This document shows, in pieces, positions 54,175 to 63,289 of a DNA stretch of 64,000 nt; position 1 is the stretch's first letter, and every line of letters begins with the position of its first letter. Both the position numbers and the translations under genes were made by a program. Source of the DNA: Pseudonocardia ammonioxydans (GTDB taxonomy: Bacteria; Actinomycetota; Actinomycetes; Mycobacteriales; Pseudonocardiaceae); assembly GCF_900115005.1 (NCBI RefSeq), contig NZ_FOUY01000022.1:1-64000 (forward strand), given 5' to 3'. Under the pieces are notes generated by a model, which saw only the letters and a program-made list of their open reading frames with translations, searched no databases and was not told the DNA's origin.

Positions 54175-55230
54175 ATGGGTAGGACGATGGAGCTGGACCT
54201 GCGGCTGCCGTCGGCGCGGGACGGGCGGGTGGCCCGCACGCCGCCGCCCGGGCCGGGGTCCGGTCGCGGCCCGCGGTCCCGGCGGGCCGGGACGCGGGCG
54301 GCCACCGACGGGCTGTGGCCGCTGGAGTGCACGGCGGTCCCGGCACCACGTGGGGCTGGGACCGCCGGGGACGCCGGGGCGGCGGCCCCGGGCCCGGCCG
54401 CGAGCGGGACGGACAGCGCGGCCCCGAGCGGACCGGACCGGGGCGGTGCGGTGTCGGGCGGGGGCACGGTGGACGGCGCTGTGCCGGCCCAGCCGTCGCC
54501 CGGGGCATCGCCCGAGCCGCCGCCCGAGCGGCGGCCCGAGCGTGCGGCGGCACGTCGGGGCGGTGCCGCCGCCCGTCGCCGGGCGGACGGCGCGACGTCG
54601 GCCGGGCGGGGCACGGACGGTGCGGTGCCGAGGCAGTTGTCAGTGGGCGGGCCGGCCGGTCGGGGGAGTGCGGCGGCGTCGCCCGGCACGGCGTCTCCGG
54701 GCAAAACGTCTCCCGGCACGGCGTCTCCCGGCACGGCCTCTCCCGGCACGGCTTCTCCCGGGACGGCCTCCCGTGGGACAGCTCCTCGCGGGGCAGCCGG
54801 TCCCGGGGCGGCCGGTCGCAGGCCGGTCGGTCGCAGGTCGGCCGGTCGCGGAGCCACGGCGCCGCCCGCCCGGGATGCGCTCGCGTTGCTCCGCCAGGCG
54901 GCCGATCAGCTCGCGGAGGCACACCGTGAGCCCGAACCGGTGCGCCGGTACCCGGCGGCGTACCTCGCCGCGTTGCGGGCGGGGGCCGCGGTGCTGGCGA
55001 TGCGGGCCCGGCCGCGGCCGCGGCGTGGGGCCCCGCGCGATGTCTGGCGGCTGCTCGCCGAGGTGGCGCCGGAGCTCGAGGAGTGGGCGGTGTTCTTCGC
55101 GTCCTGCTCGCGGACCCGAGCAGCAGCCGAGGCCGGGATCGACCGGCTGGTCGACCGGCGCGGCGCCGACGACCTGCTCCGGCAGGCCGAGCAGTTCGTC
55201 GCGCGGGTGCAGCTGCTCCTGCCGCACTGA
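54175..55230 (+). CDS. SAV_6107-like HEPN domain protein with long disordered N-terminus
   Basis: A 351-residue protein. The folded part is the last about 130 residues: ALALLRQAADQLAEAHREPEPVRRYPAAYLAALRAGAAVLAMRARP, then WRLLAEVAPELEEWAVFFASCSRTRAAAEAGI, a HEPN-like four-helix bundle. The Rx4-6H motif of HEPN ribonucleases is not clear, so it may be non-catalytic. The first 215 residues are Pro/Ala/Gly-rich and include six SPGTA/SPGKT pentapeptides (bases about 54686-54776). The ATG at 54175 has GGGAGG eight bases upstream. It is downstream of the SOS promoter and the DUF6504 gene, so SOS induction is inferred. Confidence 0.72.
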   Translation: MGRTMELDLRLPSARDGRVARTPPPGPGSGRGPRSRRAGTRAATDGLWPLECTAVPAPRGAGTAGDAGAAAPGPAASGTDSAAPSGPDRGGAVSGGGTVDGAVPAQPSPGASPEPPPERRPERAAARRGGAAARRRADGATSAGRGTDGAVPRQLSVGGPAGRGSAAASPGTASPGKTSPGTASPGTASPGTASPGTASRGTAPRGAAGPGAAGRRPVGRRSAGRGATAPPARDALALLRQAADQLAEAHREPEPVRRYPAAYLAALRAGAAVLAMRARPRPRRGAPRDVWRLLAEVAPELEEWAVFFASCSRTRAAAEAGIDRLVDRRGADDLLRQAEQFVARVQLLLPH

Positions 55231-55280
55231 GCGGGCGCGAACCTCGACGGTGCGCGAGCGGGTCAGGCTGCGTGAGCGGG

Positions 55281-56114
55281 TCAGGCCGAGGCTGCCGGGC
55301 GGTTCCTGGACGCGCTGCGCAGCACTCGGCCGAGCAGGGAGGTGAAGACCGCGGCGACCTCGCGGGCGCCGGGCGTGTCCCAGGCCTGGATCGGCAGGCA
55401 GGCGCCCTGCGCCTGCTGCACGGCCGACCGGTCCGGTAGCACGCTGTTGAACACCAGCGGGCCGAACAGCTCGCGCAGCTCGGTGATCCGGAACTCGTGC
55501 TCGGTGTTGCGCGGGCGCACCCGGTTCACCAGGACACCGAGGGGCTGCAGCCGGTCGTTGGAGCGTTCCCGCTCGGTCTGCACCGCGTCGAACGCCCGCT
55601 GCACGCCGGACACCGAGAACATCGTCGGGTCGGTCACCAGGATCGCGCGGTCCGCGGCGGACAGCGCGCTGCGGGTGAGCTGCCCCAGCGACGGCGGGCA
55701 GTCCACGACCACCAGCCGGTAGCGCTCCTGACCCGGGCCGTCCTCGCCGCCGTCGGAGAGGAGCTCTCCCGCGATCCGTTGCAGCGCCCGATCCAGCCGG
55801 TGCAGCTGGGCGGCTCCGGGGTCGGGATGGTTGTGGCGTTCGGTCTGTTCCGCCCCGACCATCACGTCGAGGCCCTCGCCCCAGGCCGACGGTGCGATCG
55901 CCCGTTCGACGACCGCGCGCCGCGGCTCGTCGAGGACGTCGGCGACCGTGGCCGTGGTCGGTTCCGGATCCAGCGCGGTGGTGGCATTGGCCTGCGGGTC
56001 GAGGTCGACCACCAGGGTGGACACTCCGTGCCGCTGCGCCGCACCGGCGAGACCGAGCGCCACCGTGGTCTTCCCGACACCGCCCTTGAGACTGAGCGTG
56101 GCGACGACCTGCAT
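55281..56114 (-). CDS. ParA/MinD-family ATPase
   Basis: A 277-residue ATPase with the deviant Walker A motif VVATLSLKGGVGKTTVALGLAG, switch I VVDLDPQANATTAL, switch II LVVVDCPPSLGQLTRSAL and the base-specific DRAILVTDPTMFSVSGVQRAFDAV, LGVLVNRVRPRN. It fits chromosome- or cargo-positioning ParA proteins. No parB-like gene lies next to it, so it is an orphan whose partner is unknown; the HEPN and methyltransferase neighbours run the other way. The ATG start is at 56114. Confidence 0.88.
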   Translation of the reverse strand: MQVVATLSLKGGVGKTTVALGLAGAAQRHGVSTLVVDLDPQANATTALDPEPTTATVADVLDEPRRAVVERAIAPSAWGEGLDVMVGAEQTERHNHPDPGAAQLHRLDRALQRIAGELLSDGGEDGPGQERYRLVVVDCPPSLGQLTRSALSAADRAILVTDPTMFSVSGVQRAFDAVQTERERSNDRLQPLGVLVNRVRPRNTEHEFRITELRELFGPLVFNSVLPDRSAVQQAQGACLPIQAWDTPGAREVAAVFTSLLGRVLRSASRNRPAASA

Positions 56115-56233
56115 CCGGGCAACCTACCGTGTCGCCCGGGGCCGGCGGTCCGCGGCGTCGTACCGTCGGTCACCGGTGCGCCCACCCGGGCGTGGCGGGT
56201 GGTGCACGCAGCGGTGACCACTAGGCTGCGAGC

Positions 56234-56992
56234 GTGGGATCGCCGACACGGGAGCAGGCCGGAGCAGCGCGCGGTGCCGCCGTGTTCCGGTTGCTGAACA
56301 GGGAGATCGACCGGGTCCGCCGGGAGACCGGCCGCACCCCCCGGGTGCTCGACGTCGGGGGCGGCAGCGGGACCTGGGCGGTGCCGCTCGCGTCCGCCGG
56401 GTGCCCGGTCACCGTCGTGGACACCAGCCCGAACGCCCTCGCGACGCTGGCCCGCCGGGCCGACGAGGCGGGGGTCACCGAGCTGGTCAACCCGGTGAAC
56501 GGGGACGTGGACACCCTCGCGGACGTGGCCCCGGCCGACGGCGCCGACCTGGTGCTCGGACACGGCCTGCTCGAGGTCGTCGAGGAGCCGGGCCGGGTGC
56601 TGACCGCGCTCGCCTGCGCCGCGGCCCCCGGCGGGGCGGTCTCGGTGCTGACCGTCGGCCGCTACGGCGCCTTCATCGGCCGCGTCGCCAGCGGCCGGTT
56701 GGCCGAGGCCCGGCAGCTGCTGACCGACGAGGACGGCCGCACCGGCCCGGACGACCGGCTGCTGCGCCGGTTCGACGCCGGGCTGCTGCGCGAGCTCGCC
56801 GCCGACACCGGACGGCTGGAGATCGAGGCGCTGCAGGGTGACGGCACCCTCGAGGTGTGGCTGCCGGGACCGGGCCAGGAGAGCGAACAGGCCGGCCGGG
56901 ACGAGCGGGACGAACTCGATGCGCTCGCGTCCGCCGTGCCGGCCCTCGGTGAGGTCGCCCCGCGGCTGCATCTGCTCGCCCGGCGGTACTGA
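56234..56992 (+). CDS. class I SAM-dependent methyltransferase
   Basis: A 252-residue Rossmann methyltransferase. Motif I is RVLDVGGGSGTWAVPLASAGCPVTVVDTSPNALATL, the acidic motif follows, and the motif IV-like VLGHGLLEVVEEPGRVLTAL and strand 5 GGAVSVLTVGRYG complete the fold. The substrate is unknown. The GTG lies six bases after TAGGCT (56222-56227), so the mRNA is probably leaderless. It is divergent from parA. In related genomes a Y-family polymerase gene often follows this gene; none is seen here. Confidence 0.87.
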   Translation: MGSPTREQAGAARGAAVFRLLNREIDRVRRETGRTPRVLDVGGGSGTWAVPLASAGCPVTVVDTSPNALATLARRADEAGVTELVNPVNGDVDTLADVAPADGADLVLGHGLLEVVEEPGRVLTALACAAAPGGAVSVLTVGRYGAFIGRVASGRLAEARQLLTDEDGRTGPDDRLLRRFDAGLLRELAADTGRLEIEALQGDGTLEVWLPGPGQESEQAGRDERDELDALASAVPALGEVAPRLHLLARRY

Positions 56993-57300
56993 GGGCGTGA
57001 CCTCGGCGACGCCGGAACGCCCCCGTACGGCTGCCGTCGGTGACCTGCCGTCCGCCGTTCGTCCCGGTCGGCTCGTCCATCCGGGCCGTTCCGGTGCTCC
57101 GTCGGTGAGCAACGACACGCCGCGCCACGCCGTCCGCTCGACGATCAGTCGTGCGGGTTGGCCGGTCCGGGTGGTCGCAGCACGCTTCGCCTCGTACTCT
57201 TGTTCTCAGACGCCCAGGTGGGGCGCCCGTCGTGCCGAGCGGGGCAGCAGTTCCGGTCGACGCGGCCTACCGTCCGATTTCGTGTGCCGGAGGTGAAGGC
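56993..57300. other. intergenic region before DUF3040, no recognisable gene
   Basis: These 308 bases carry no family motif on either strand. A short frame starting GTG at 57105 (VSNDTPRHAV) has no recognisable domain. It includes the ribosome site of the DUF3040 gene (GGAGGTGAAGGC). Confidence 0.45.
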
Positions 57301-57711
57301 ATGCCGCTCTCCGAGCACGAGCAGCGCCTGCTCGAACAGATCGAACGGGCCCTCTACCAGGAGGACCCGAAGTTCGCCTCCTCGGTGAGCGGCAGCAAGA
57401 TGAGCAAGCCAGCTCGTCGGCGCCGGATCCAAGGGGCTGTGCTCTTCGTGCTGGGCCTCGTCCTGCTCGTGGCCGGGATCCCGTTCCAGGCGCTGTACCT
57501 GGGCGACATCCCGGTCCTCAGCGTGGTCGGATTCCTCGCCATGCTCGGAGGGGCCCTGCTCGCGGTGACCTCGATCGGAGCGCGCTCCGGGAAGGACGCC
57601 GAGTCGGCCGAGGGCGCCGCACCGTCGAAGGACAAGTCCGGCGGCGGTGAGAACGGTGGCTTCACCGGACGGATGGAGGAGCGCTTCCGGCGCCGCTTCG
57701 AGCAGGAGTGA
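57301..57711 (+). CDS. DUF3040 two-helix membrane protein (Rv2169c-like)
   Basis: A 136-residue protein with the DUF3040 N-terminus PLSEHEQRLLEQIERALYQEDPKFASSV, two membrane helices (IQGAVLFVLGLVLLVAGIPF and VLSVVGFLAMLGGALLAV) and a charged tail ending RMEERFRRRFEQE. Function unknown; it is conserved upstream of mraZ in actinobacteria. The ATG has GGAGGTGAAGGC upstream. A 13-bp-stem hairpin follows the stop. Confidence 0.92.
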   Translation: MPLSEHEQRLLEQIERALYQEDPKFASSVSGSKMSKPARRRRIQGAVLFVLGLVLLVAGIPFQALYLGDIPVLSVVGFLAMLGGALLAVTSIGARSGKDAESAEGAAPSKDKSGGGENGGFTGRMEERFRRRFEQE

Positions 57712-57745
57712 GCAGAGCGGTCGGCGCGCCGCTCCCATGACGCCC

Positions 57746-57778
57746 GGCGGGGCGGGACAGGACATGTCCCGCCCCGCC
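57746..57778 (+). terminator. terminator after DUF3040 gene
   Basis: GGCGGGGCGGGAC and GTCCCGCCCCGCC form a perfect 13-bp stem around a seven-base loop, 35 bp after the DUF3040 stop. There is no U-tract, as usual in this genome. Confidence 0.8.
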
Positions 57779-57864
57779 GTCGTGTGTCCGGCCCCGCGGT
57801 GCCTACGTGCCGGTGGCCAACGACGCCCCCGACCCGGCTACCGCCTCGGCCGGAGCGGTGACGA

Positions 57865-58255
57865 CGTGCACGCTCTCGCCCCGCACCGGGCGCGGGCGTG
57901 CACCTCGGCGCGTCCGGCCGGCTGAGTTGCACGCTCTCGCCCCGAGCCCCGAGCCCCGAGCCCCGAGCCCCGAGCCCCGAGCCCGAACTCGAGCCTGATT
58001 CCGAACTCGAGCCCGAACTCGAGCCCGAGCTCGAGCCCCGAATAGCCCCGGGTGGCCCCGGGCGGCCCGGGTGGTTGCCCCGGTGGCCCGGTGGGGCCCG
58101 GTGGCTCGGTGGGGCCCGGTGGCTCGGCGGCCTGGTGGGCCCGGTGGGCCCGGTGAGCTGGTGGGCCCGGTGACCCGGTGGGCCCGGCGGCCCGGTGGCC
58201 CGGTGGCCCGGTGGCCCGGTGGCCCGGTGGCCCGGCGGCCCGGTGCGGCCGAGGC
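57865..58255. repeat. simple-sequence tract: heptamer CCGAGCC and octamer GGTGGCCC arrays
   Basis: A 17-base unit TGCACGCTCTCGCCCCG occurs twice (about 57867 and 57930). From about 57946 a GAGCCCC-type heptamer repeats at least six times, followed by alternating CGAACTCGAGCC units to about 58040. From 58060 to 58255 an octamer GGTGGCCC and variants repeat more than fifteen times. The tract lies between the DUF3040 and transglutaminase genes and codes for nothing recognisable. Confidence 0.8.
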
Positions 58256-58279
58256 CGGAAAGCGGTCCCGGGACCGACG

Positions 58280-60595
58280 TCAGCGGTGCCCGGCATCGGC
58301 CGGGTCCGTCGCGCCCGCGTCCTCGCCGGAGGGCTCGTCGTCCGGGGCGGACCGCTTCCGCCGTACCGACTCCGGCACCACCGACGGCGGCAGCATCGTC
58401 GCCCGCAGCGACGACCCGCCGGCCGCGAGCGCGGCGCGCACCTCGTCGACCAGGGTGTCGAGTGTCCCCGGCTCCGGAGACACGTCGCCGTACCAGCTCG
58501 CCTCGACCCGCTCGGCGAGTTCCTGCAGGGCCTGGGCCGGACGCCCGGTCAGGCCGTGCCGGTCGATGATCCGGGCGGCCGCACCACGCACGGTGTCCCC
58601 GGGCGGCACGGGTACCCCGTGGTCGCGCGACGCGGCCAGCACCTCGTCCCACGCGGCCGTCGCCGCGCCGGCCCCGCCCGCGCGGGCCAGGCCGGCGCGG
58701 CGGGCGTACTGGCGGCGGCGCCACCAACCGGGGACCAGGGCGGTGAGCAGCACCGCGAGCAGCAGCACCGCACCCGCGACGGCGGGGAGCCACCAGGAGC
58801 CGGCCCCGGCCGTGGCACCCGGCTGGTCCGGGTCCGCACCGGGCGGGGGCTCCGGGGCGCCGCCCCCACCCTCGGCGGGCGGCGGGGGAGCGGCGGACGG
58901 CTCGGGCGTCGGAGGCTGCTGCTGTGCCGGGGTGCCGCCCTGCTGCTCCTGCGCCTGCTCGACGTAGCCGGGCTGCACGGTGCGCCCGTCGGCCAGCGGG
59001 GTCGGGTCGAACGTCATCCAGCCGTAGCCGGGGAACCACGCCTCGACCCAGGCGTGCGCGTCCTCGGTCGTGATGGTGCGGCCGGAGCCGCCCTCGTCGC
59101 CCGCGGTGAAACCGACCGCGACCCGGGCCGGGACGTCGACCGCCCGCAGCATCACCGCCATCGCCGACGCGTACTGCTCGCAGTAGCCGGTCCGGCCGCG
59201 GGTCAGGAACTCGACCAGCGCGTCCCCGCCCGCACCGGGGGCGGTCGCGAGGCTGTAGGTGAACGGCGAGCCCGGCCCGGTGAAGTGGTTCTCGATCGCC
59301 ATCGCGCGGTCGAACGGCGTCGCGGCACCGGACGTGACCTCCTGTGCGATGGCGGCCACCCGGGGGTCGACGCCCGCGGTGTCGAAGTAGGTCCGGTCCA
59401 CCGTGACCGGCCCGGACGCGCCGCGCAGCTGGTCGGCGGACGGCTCGGGCAGCCGCATGGCCTGCGTCCAGCCGTCCTCCTCGCGGGGGCGCTCGCTGTA
59501 GGCGATGCCGCCGGACGCGTCGTAGGCCCAGCTCTCCGACTCGATGCCGACCGCGGTCGGGTCGCCGAACACCGGCAGCCAGTAGTCACGGAAGCCCAGG
59601 TTCTCGACCTGCACGGTCTGTTCGGCCGCCGGCCCGGACGTCGACGGCGGCAGCGGCCCGGTCAGCGGGACCCCCGGCGCGGGCCGCCCGGCCTGCCAGC
59701 CCTCCTGCGGGACGTAGGTCTGCAGGGTCAGCGCGCGCAGGTAGGTCGTCCGCTGCAGGCCCTGCACGCGGAACAGCTCCCGGGGCTCGTCGCGCGTCAG
59801 CTGGCCGTGCAGCGAGGTGAACGGGTTCAGCCCGATCGAGCCGTCCGCACCGCTGCCCGCGCCCCCGGCGGCGTCGAACCGGCCCGCGGTCCCGACGGCG
59901 CCGGCCGCGAGGCCGGCCAGCAGCGCGCCCACCGTGGCGACCACCACGACCGCGACCCCGCCCGGTGCCTGCCGGAGCCGGTCCGGGCGCAGCAGCAACA
60001 GCACGCCGTACCCGGCGGCCGCCGCGACCATCGACCACCAGGGCAGCAGCTCGGACTGCAGCGCGGTCGGGACCGCGAACACCACGAGCAGCGGCACCCC
60101 GGCCGCGGCGGGCGCGGCCACGGTCACGGCGAGCCCGAACACCGCGATCGCCAGCGTCCCGAACCCGAGCGTGACCAGCAGCAGGATCGCCGTGGTCGGC
60201 GCCACCGGCGGGAGCCCGGTGTCGATCTCCTGTCCGGCCTGCCGGAGCAGCGTGCCCAGCTCACCGAGTGCGGTCGGGCCGGGCAGCACGGCGGCGATGC
60301 CGCTGTCGGTGAACCAGCCGGTGACCAGCAGCACCAGCGCGGCGAGCTGGCCGGGCGCGGCGAGCCACGGACGGACCCGGACCAGCACCGTCCCGGTCAC
60401 GACGACGAGCGCGACCGCGGCGGCCGCGTGCCAGACCCAGGCGCCGCCCCCGACGACGGCACCGGTCGCCGCCCCGGCCAGCAGCACCGCGATCCCGGAC
60501 GCGAGCGGGGCGAGCAGGCTCGTCCAGGCCGGTGCACCCGGCGGGCGTCCGCTCGCGGGCGTCGTGGCGGTCGGCGGGACGGTGGGTGCGCTCAT
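58280..60595 (-). CDS. TgpA-type membrane protein with transglutaminase-like domain
   Basis: A 771-residue protein. The N-terminal third has several membrane helices of the DUF3488/TgpA type. The periplasmic transglutaminase core is near residues 460-530: RTGYCEQYASAMAVMLRAVDVPARVAVGF (catalytic Cys), EDAHAWVEAWFPGYGWMTFDPTP (His and Asp). A Pro-rich linker and a C-terminal helix with a DUF4129-like tail (AARIIDRHGLTGRPAQALQELAERVE) follow. It forms an operon with the DUF58 and MoxR genes, a common arrangement in bacteria whose exact role is not settled. Confidence 0.9.
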   Translation of the reverse strand: MSAPTVPPTATTPASGRPPGAPAWTSLLAPLASGIAVLLAGAATGAVVGGGAWVWHAAAAVALVVVTGTVLVRVRPWLAAPGQLAALVLLVTGWFTDSGIAAVLPGPTALGELGTLLRQAGQEIDTGLPPVAPTTAILLLVTLGFGTLAIAVFGLAVTVAAPAAAGVPLLVVFAVPTALQSELLPWWSMVAAAAGYGVLLLLRPDRLRQAPGGVAVVVVATVGALLAGLAAGAVGTAGRFDAAGGAGSGADGSIGLNPFTSLHGQLTRDEPRELFRVQGLQRTTYLRALTLQTYVPQEGWQAGRPAPGVPLTGPLPPSTSGPAAEQTVQVENLGFRDYWLPVFGDPTAVGIESESWAYDASGGIAYSERPREEDGWTQAMRLPEPSADQLRGASGPVTVDRTYFDTAGVDPRVAAIAQEVTSGAATPFDRAMAIENHFTGPGSPFTYSLATAPGAGGDALVEFLTRGRTGYCEQYASAMAVMLRAVDVPARVAVGFTAGDEGGSGRTITTEDAHAWVEAWFPGYGWMTFDPTPLADGRTVQPGYVEQAQEQQGGTPAQQQPPTPEPSAAPPPPAEGGGGAPEPPPGADPDQPGATAGAGSWWLPAVAGAVLLLAVLLTALVPGWWRRRQYARRAGLARAGGAGAATAAWDEVLAASRDHGVPVPPGDTVRGAAARIIDRHGLTGRPAQALQELAERVEASWYGDVSPEPGTLDTLVDEVRAALAAGGSSLRATMLPPSVVPESVRRKRSAPDDEPSGEDAGATDPADAGHR

Positions 60596-60674
60596 CGGAC
60601 ACCTCGGGAGGTCTCGCCCGCCCGGCAGGGTGCGGGGGCGGTACCGGTGCGCGGGCGGGGGAAGGGGTCGGTGG

Positions 60675-62102
60675 TCACCGGGCCGCTCCCGCGGTCGCCG
60701 GCTCGTCGCAGGCGTCGGCCCAGGCCCGCTGCACGCTGGTCCCGCCGCGCACGACGGTCGCCTGCCAGCCGGCCCGCCGCAGGGCGGTCGCGGCGGCCGC
60801 GCCGGGGCTGTGGGTGGGCCCGTCCTCGGCGGTGGCGTCCCAGCCGTCGACGTCGAGCAGGACCGCGTGCCCGCCCCGCGGCCAGGCCGCGATCAGGGCG
60901 GTCACGTCCTGCGCGGAGACGGCGCCGAGCACGGCCAGCACGCCGTCGGGCCGGGACGTGCCGGGGGTGTGACCACCGGAGCCGAGCTCCGCCGTGGCCG
61001 AGGGCCGCAGCACGGCCAGCGACTCGAGCCGCTGCGGCACCTGGTCCTCCTCACCGCTGTGCGTGCCGTGGCCGGCCGACGCCTCATCGAGGGACTCACC
61101 GGACTCGTCGACCAGGGTGACCACCTCACCGCGGCGCAGCAGGTGCACCGCGACGCTCGCGGTGAACTCCACCGCCCACTCCAGGCTGGAACCCGCGCCG
61201 TGGCCACGGTGCGCGGCGTCGCGGCGGTCCAGCAGCAGCGTCACCCCGGACGGATCGGGGCGGTCGTCGAGCCGCACCATCAGCTCGTCCCGGCGCGCGC
61301 TGGAGCGCCAGTGCACCCGGCGCAGCTCGTCGCCCTGGCGGTAGGGGCGGATCAGTACGTCCGGGTTGCCGGCCCCGGGGCGGCTGCCGCCCTCGGCGCC
61401 GCGGCCGACGGCGGTGGACGCGAGCGACGGGCGCCCGGTCAGCGGGGTGACCCGGGGGAGCACCAGCCAGCGGTCGGGGGCCAGCAGGTCGTGCCGGAAC
61501 TCGGCCAGGCCGAGCGGGTCGGTGCCGCGGCCGCGCAGGGGGCCGATCCGGTAGGTGCCGCGCACGGCCGGGCGCAGCGGGTAGCCGACCCGGGCCCCGC
61601 GCCGGCCGAGCCGGTGCACGGTGAACCGCGGTGGGTAGCGGTCCGACGGGCCCGCCGCGTCGGGGACGTGGTCGGCGATCCGCAGCGCACCCAGCAGCGC
61701 GCCGCCGGCGATCCGCAGCAGCACCGTGCCGGACCCGCCTGCCTCGATCCGGGACGGTTCGAGGCTGCGCTCGATGTGCAGGGTCCGCCGCGACCGCAGC
61801 GCGACGACCAGGGCGAGCACCGGCAGCAGGACGACGAACGCGCCGATCCGGACGAGGTCGCGCTCGTCGAGCAGGATCGCGGAGACGACCATCGCCAGCC
61901 CACCGGCCAGCAGGCAGCGGCCCCGGACGGTCAGCCCGGCCCGGCGTTCTGAGCGGGTGGACGCGGTGGGGGCGAGTGGGGACGGAGCCGGGGCCGCTGC
62001 GGTGCTGCTGCCGGGGGCGCGGGCGTCCGGCCCGGGAGCGGTGGCCGAGGTCCCCACCGGTGGCCGGGCCGGCGGGCCGTGGGGGCGGGGCCCGGGCGGC
62101 AC
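60675..62102 (-). CDS. DUF58 (von Willebrand A-like) protein
   Basis: A 475-residue protein with two N-terminal helices (LLAGGLAMVVSAILL and IGAFVVLLPVLALVVAL) after a disordered Pro/Ala-rich start, and the DUF58 core RPYRQGDELRRVHWRSSARRDELMVRL. A vWA-like fold continues with GVTLLLDRRDAA. Together with MoxR ATPases, such proteins are thought to form chaperone-like complexes. The GTG start is one base after the moxR stop, so the two are translationally coupled. It precedes the transglutaminase gene by 79 bp. Confidence 0.87.
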   Translation of the reverse strand: MPPGPRPHGPPARPPVGTSATAPGPDARAPGSSTAAAPAPSPLAPTASTRSERRAGLTVRGRCLLAGGLAMVVSAILLDERDLVRIGAFVVLLPVLALVVALRSRRTLHIERSLEPSRIEAGGSGTVLLRIAGGALLGALRIADHVPDAAGPSDRYPPRFTVHRLGRRGARVGYPLRPAVRGTYRIGPLRGRGTDPLGLAEFRHDLLAPDRWLVLPRVTPLTGRPSLASTAVGRGAEGGSRPGAGNPDVLIRPYRQGDELRRVHWRSSARRDELMVRLDDRPDPSGVTLLLDRRDAAHRGHGAGSSLEWAVEFTASVAVHLLRRGEVVTLVDESGESLDEASAGHGTHSGEEDQVPQRLESLAVLRPSATAELGSGGHTPGTSRPDGVLAVLGAVSAQDVTALIAAWPRGGHAVLLDVDGWDATAEDGPTHSPGAAAATALRRAGWQATVVRGGTSVQRAWADACDEPATAGAAR

Positions 62103-62103
62103 G

Positions 62104-63174
62104 TCAGCTCCGCGGCGGGGACGGCACCGCGACCCGGCCGACGGCGGCGCGCACCAGGTCGGTGGCCGACCGGCGGGCGGCGACCCCCTCCGGACCGAGC
62201 AGCAGCCGGTGCGCCAGAACGGGCACGGCGACGGCCTGGACGTCGTCCGGGACGACGTAGCCGCGCCCGGACGTGATCGCCCACGCCCGCGCCGCCCGCA
62301 GCAGGTGCAGCGTGGCGCGGGGCGACGCGCCGAGGCGCACCTCGCTGAGCCGGCGGGTCGCGCCGACGATGTCGACGCAGTAGCGCCGCACCTCGGCCGC
62401 GGTGTGCAGGGCGCGGGTGGCGGCCGTCATCGAGCGGAGCGTGTGCAGGTCGGTGACCGGACGCATCCGGTCCAGCGGTTCGCCGGCGCCGTGCTCGTCG
62501 AGCATGGCGAGCTCGGCCGCCGGGTCCGGGTAGCCGACACTGATCCGGATCGTGAACCGGTCCCGCTGCGCCTCGGGCAGCGGGTAGGTGCCGTCCATCT
62601 CGACCGGGTTCTGGGTGGCGACGACCATGAACGGGTCGCCCAGCGGGTAGGTCCCGCCGTCGACGGTGACCTGGTGCTCGGCCATGCACTCGAGCAGCGC
62701 GGACTGGGTCTTCGGCGACGCCCGGTTGATCTCGTCGGCGATCACCACGTTGGCGAACACCGGCCCGGCGCGGAACTCGAACTCCGAGGTCTGCCGGTTG
62801 TAGACCGAGGTGCCGGTGATGTCGCCGGGCAGCAGGTCGGGGGTGAACTGGATCCGGCTCACGGCGCCGTCGACGGCGCGGGCCAGGGCCTTGGCGAGGG
62901 AGGTCTTGCCGACACCGGGCACGTCCTCCACCAGCAGGTGGCCCTCGGACAGCATCGCGACGAGCGCGAGCCGCACCGCGTCCGGCTTCCCGACGATCAC
63001 CCGCTGCACCGCCGAGGCGATCCGGCCGGTCAGGTCGGCGACGGTGGCCGCGTCCATCGGCTCGGCCGCGTACGCCGCGGCGCCGGCCGGTTCGGGACGG
63101 CGGCCGGGCACGGGACCGGACGGCGCCGGCGGTACCCCCGGCACGGAGGGCGCAGACGGTGCGCTCGACGACAA
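62104..63174 (-). CDS. MoxR-family AAA ATPase
   Basis: A 356-residue AAA+ ATPase. Walker A is LLVEDVPGVGKTSLAKALARAV, Walker B VVIADEINRASPKTQSALLECMAEHQVTVD, sensor 1 VVATQNPVEMDGTYPLPEAQRDRF. It is of the MoxR/RavA type. The start is a TTG at 63174, chosen because GAGGAGG lies six bases upstream. Its N-terminal 40 residues are Pro/Ala-rich. It is the first gene of the moxR-DUF58-transglutaminase operon, divergent from mraZ. Confidence 0.92.
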   Translation of the reverse strand: MSSSAPSAPSVPGVPPAPSGPVPGRRPEPAGAAAYAAEPMDAATVADLTGRIASAVQRVIVGKPDAVRLALVAMLSEGHLLVEDVPGVGKTSLAKALARAVDGAVSRIQFTPDLLPGDITGTSVYNRQTSEFEFRAGPVFANVVIADEINRASPKTQSALLECMAEHQVTVDGGTYPLGDPFMVVATQNPVEMDGTYPLPEAQRDRFTIRISVGYPDPAAELAMLDEHGAGEPLDRMRPVTDLHTLRSMTAATRALHTAAEVRRYCVDIVGATRRLSEVRLGASPRATLHLLRAARAWAITSGRGYVVPDDVQAVAVPVLAHRLLLGPEGVAARRSATDLVRAAVGRVAVPSPPRS

Positions 63175-63289
63175 CGGGCCTCCTCGGGTGGTGGCACGGG
63201 CGGCTCCAGTCTGGCAAACCGTGCGCCGCCCGACCGCGCGTGGCCCACACGGGGCCCGCCGCGGTGGCCCGGGGGGAGGCCCGGCGGTT

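Noticed and set aside
57865-58255. CRISPR or minisatellite coding region
   Set aside because: There are no spacers between the repeats, and frames across them lack any gene start or ribosome site.
58178-61120. 980-codon plus-strand frame over the transglutaminase and DUF58 genes
   Set aside because: It is antisense to two genes with catalytic motifs on the other strand and begins in a simple repeat.
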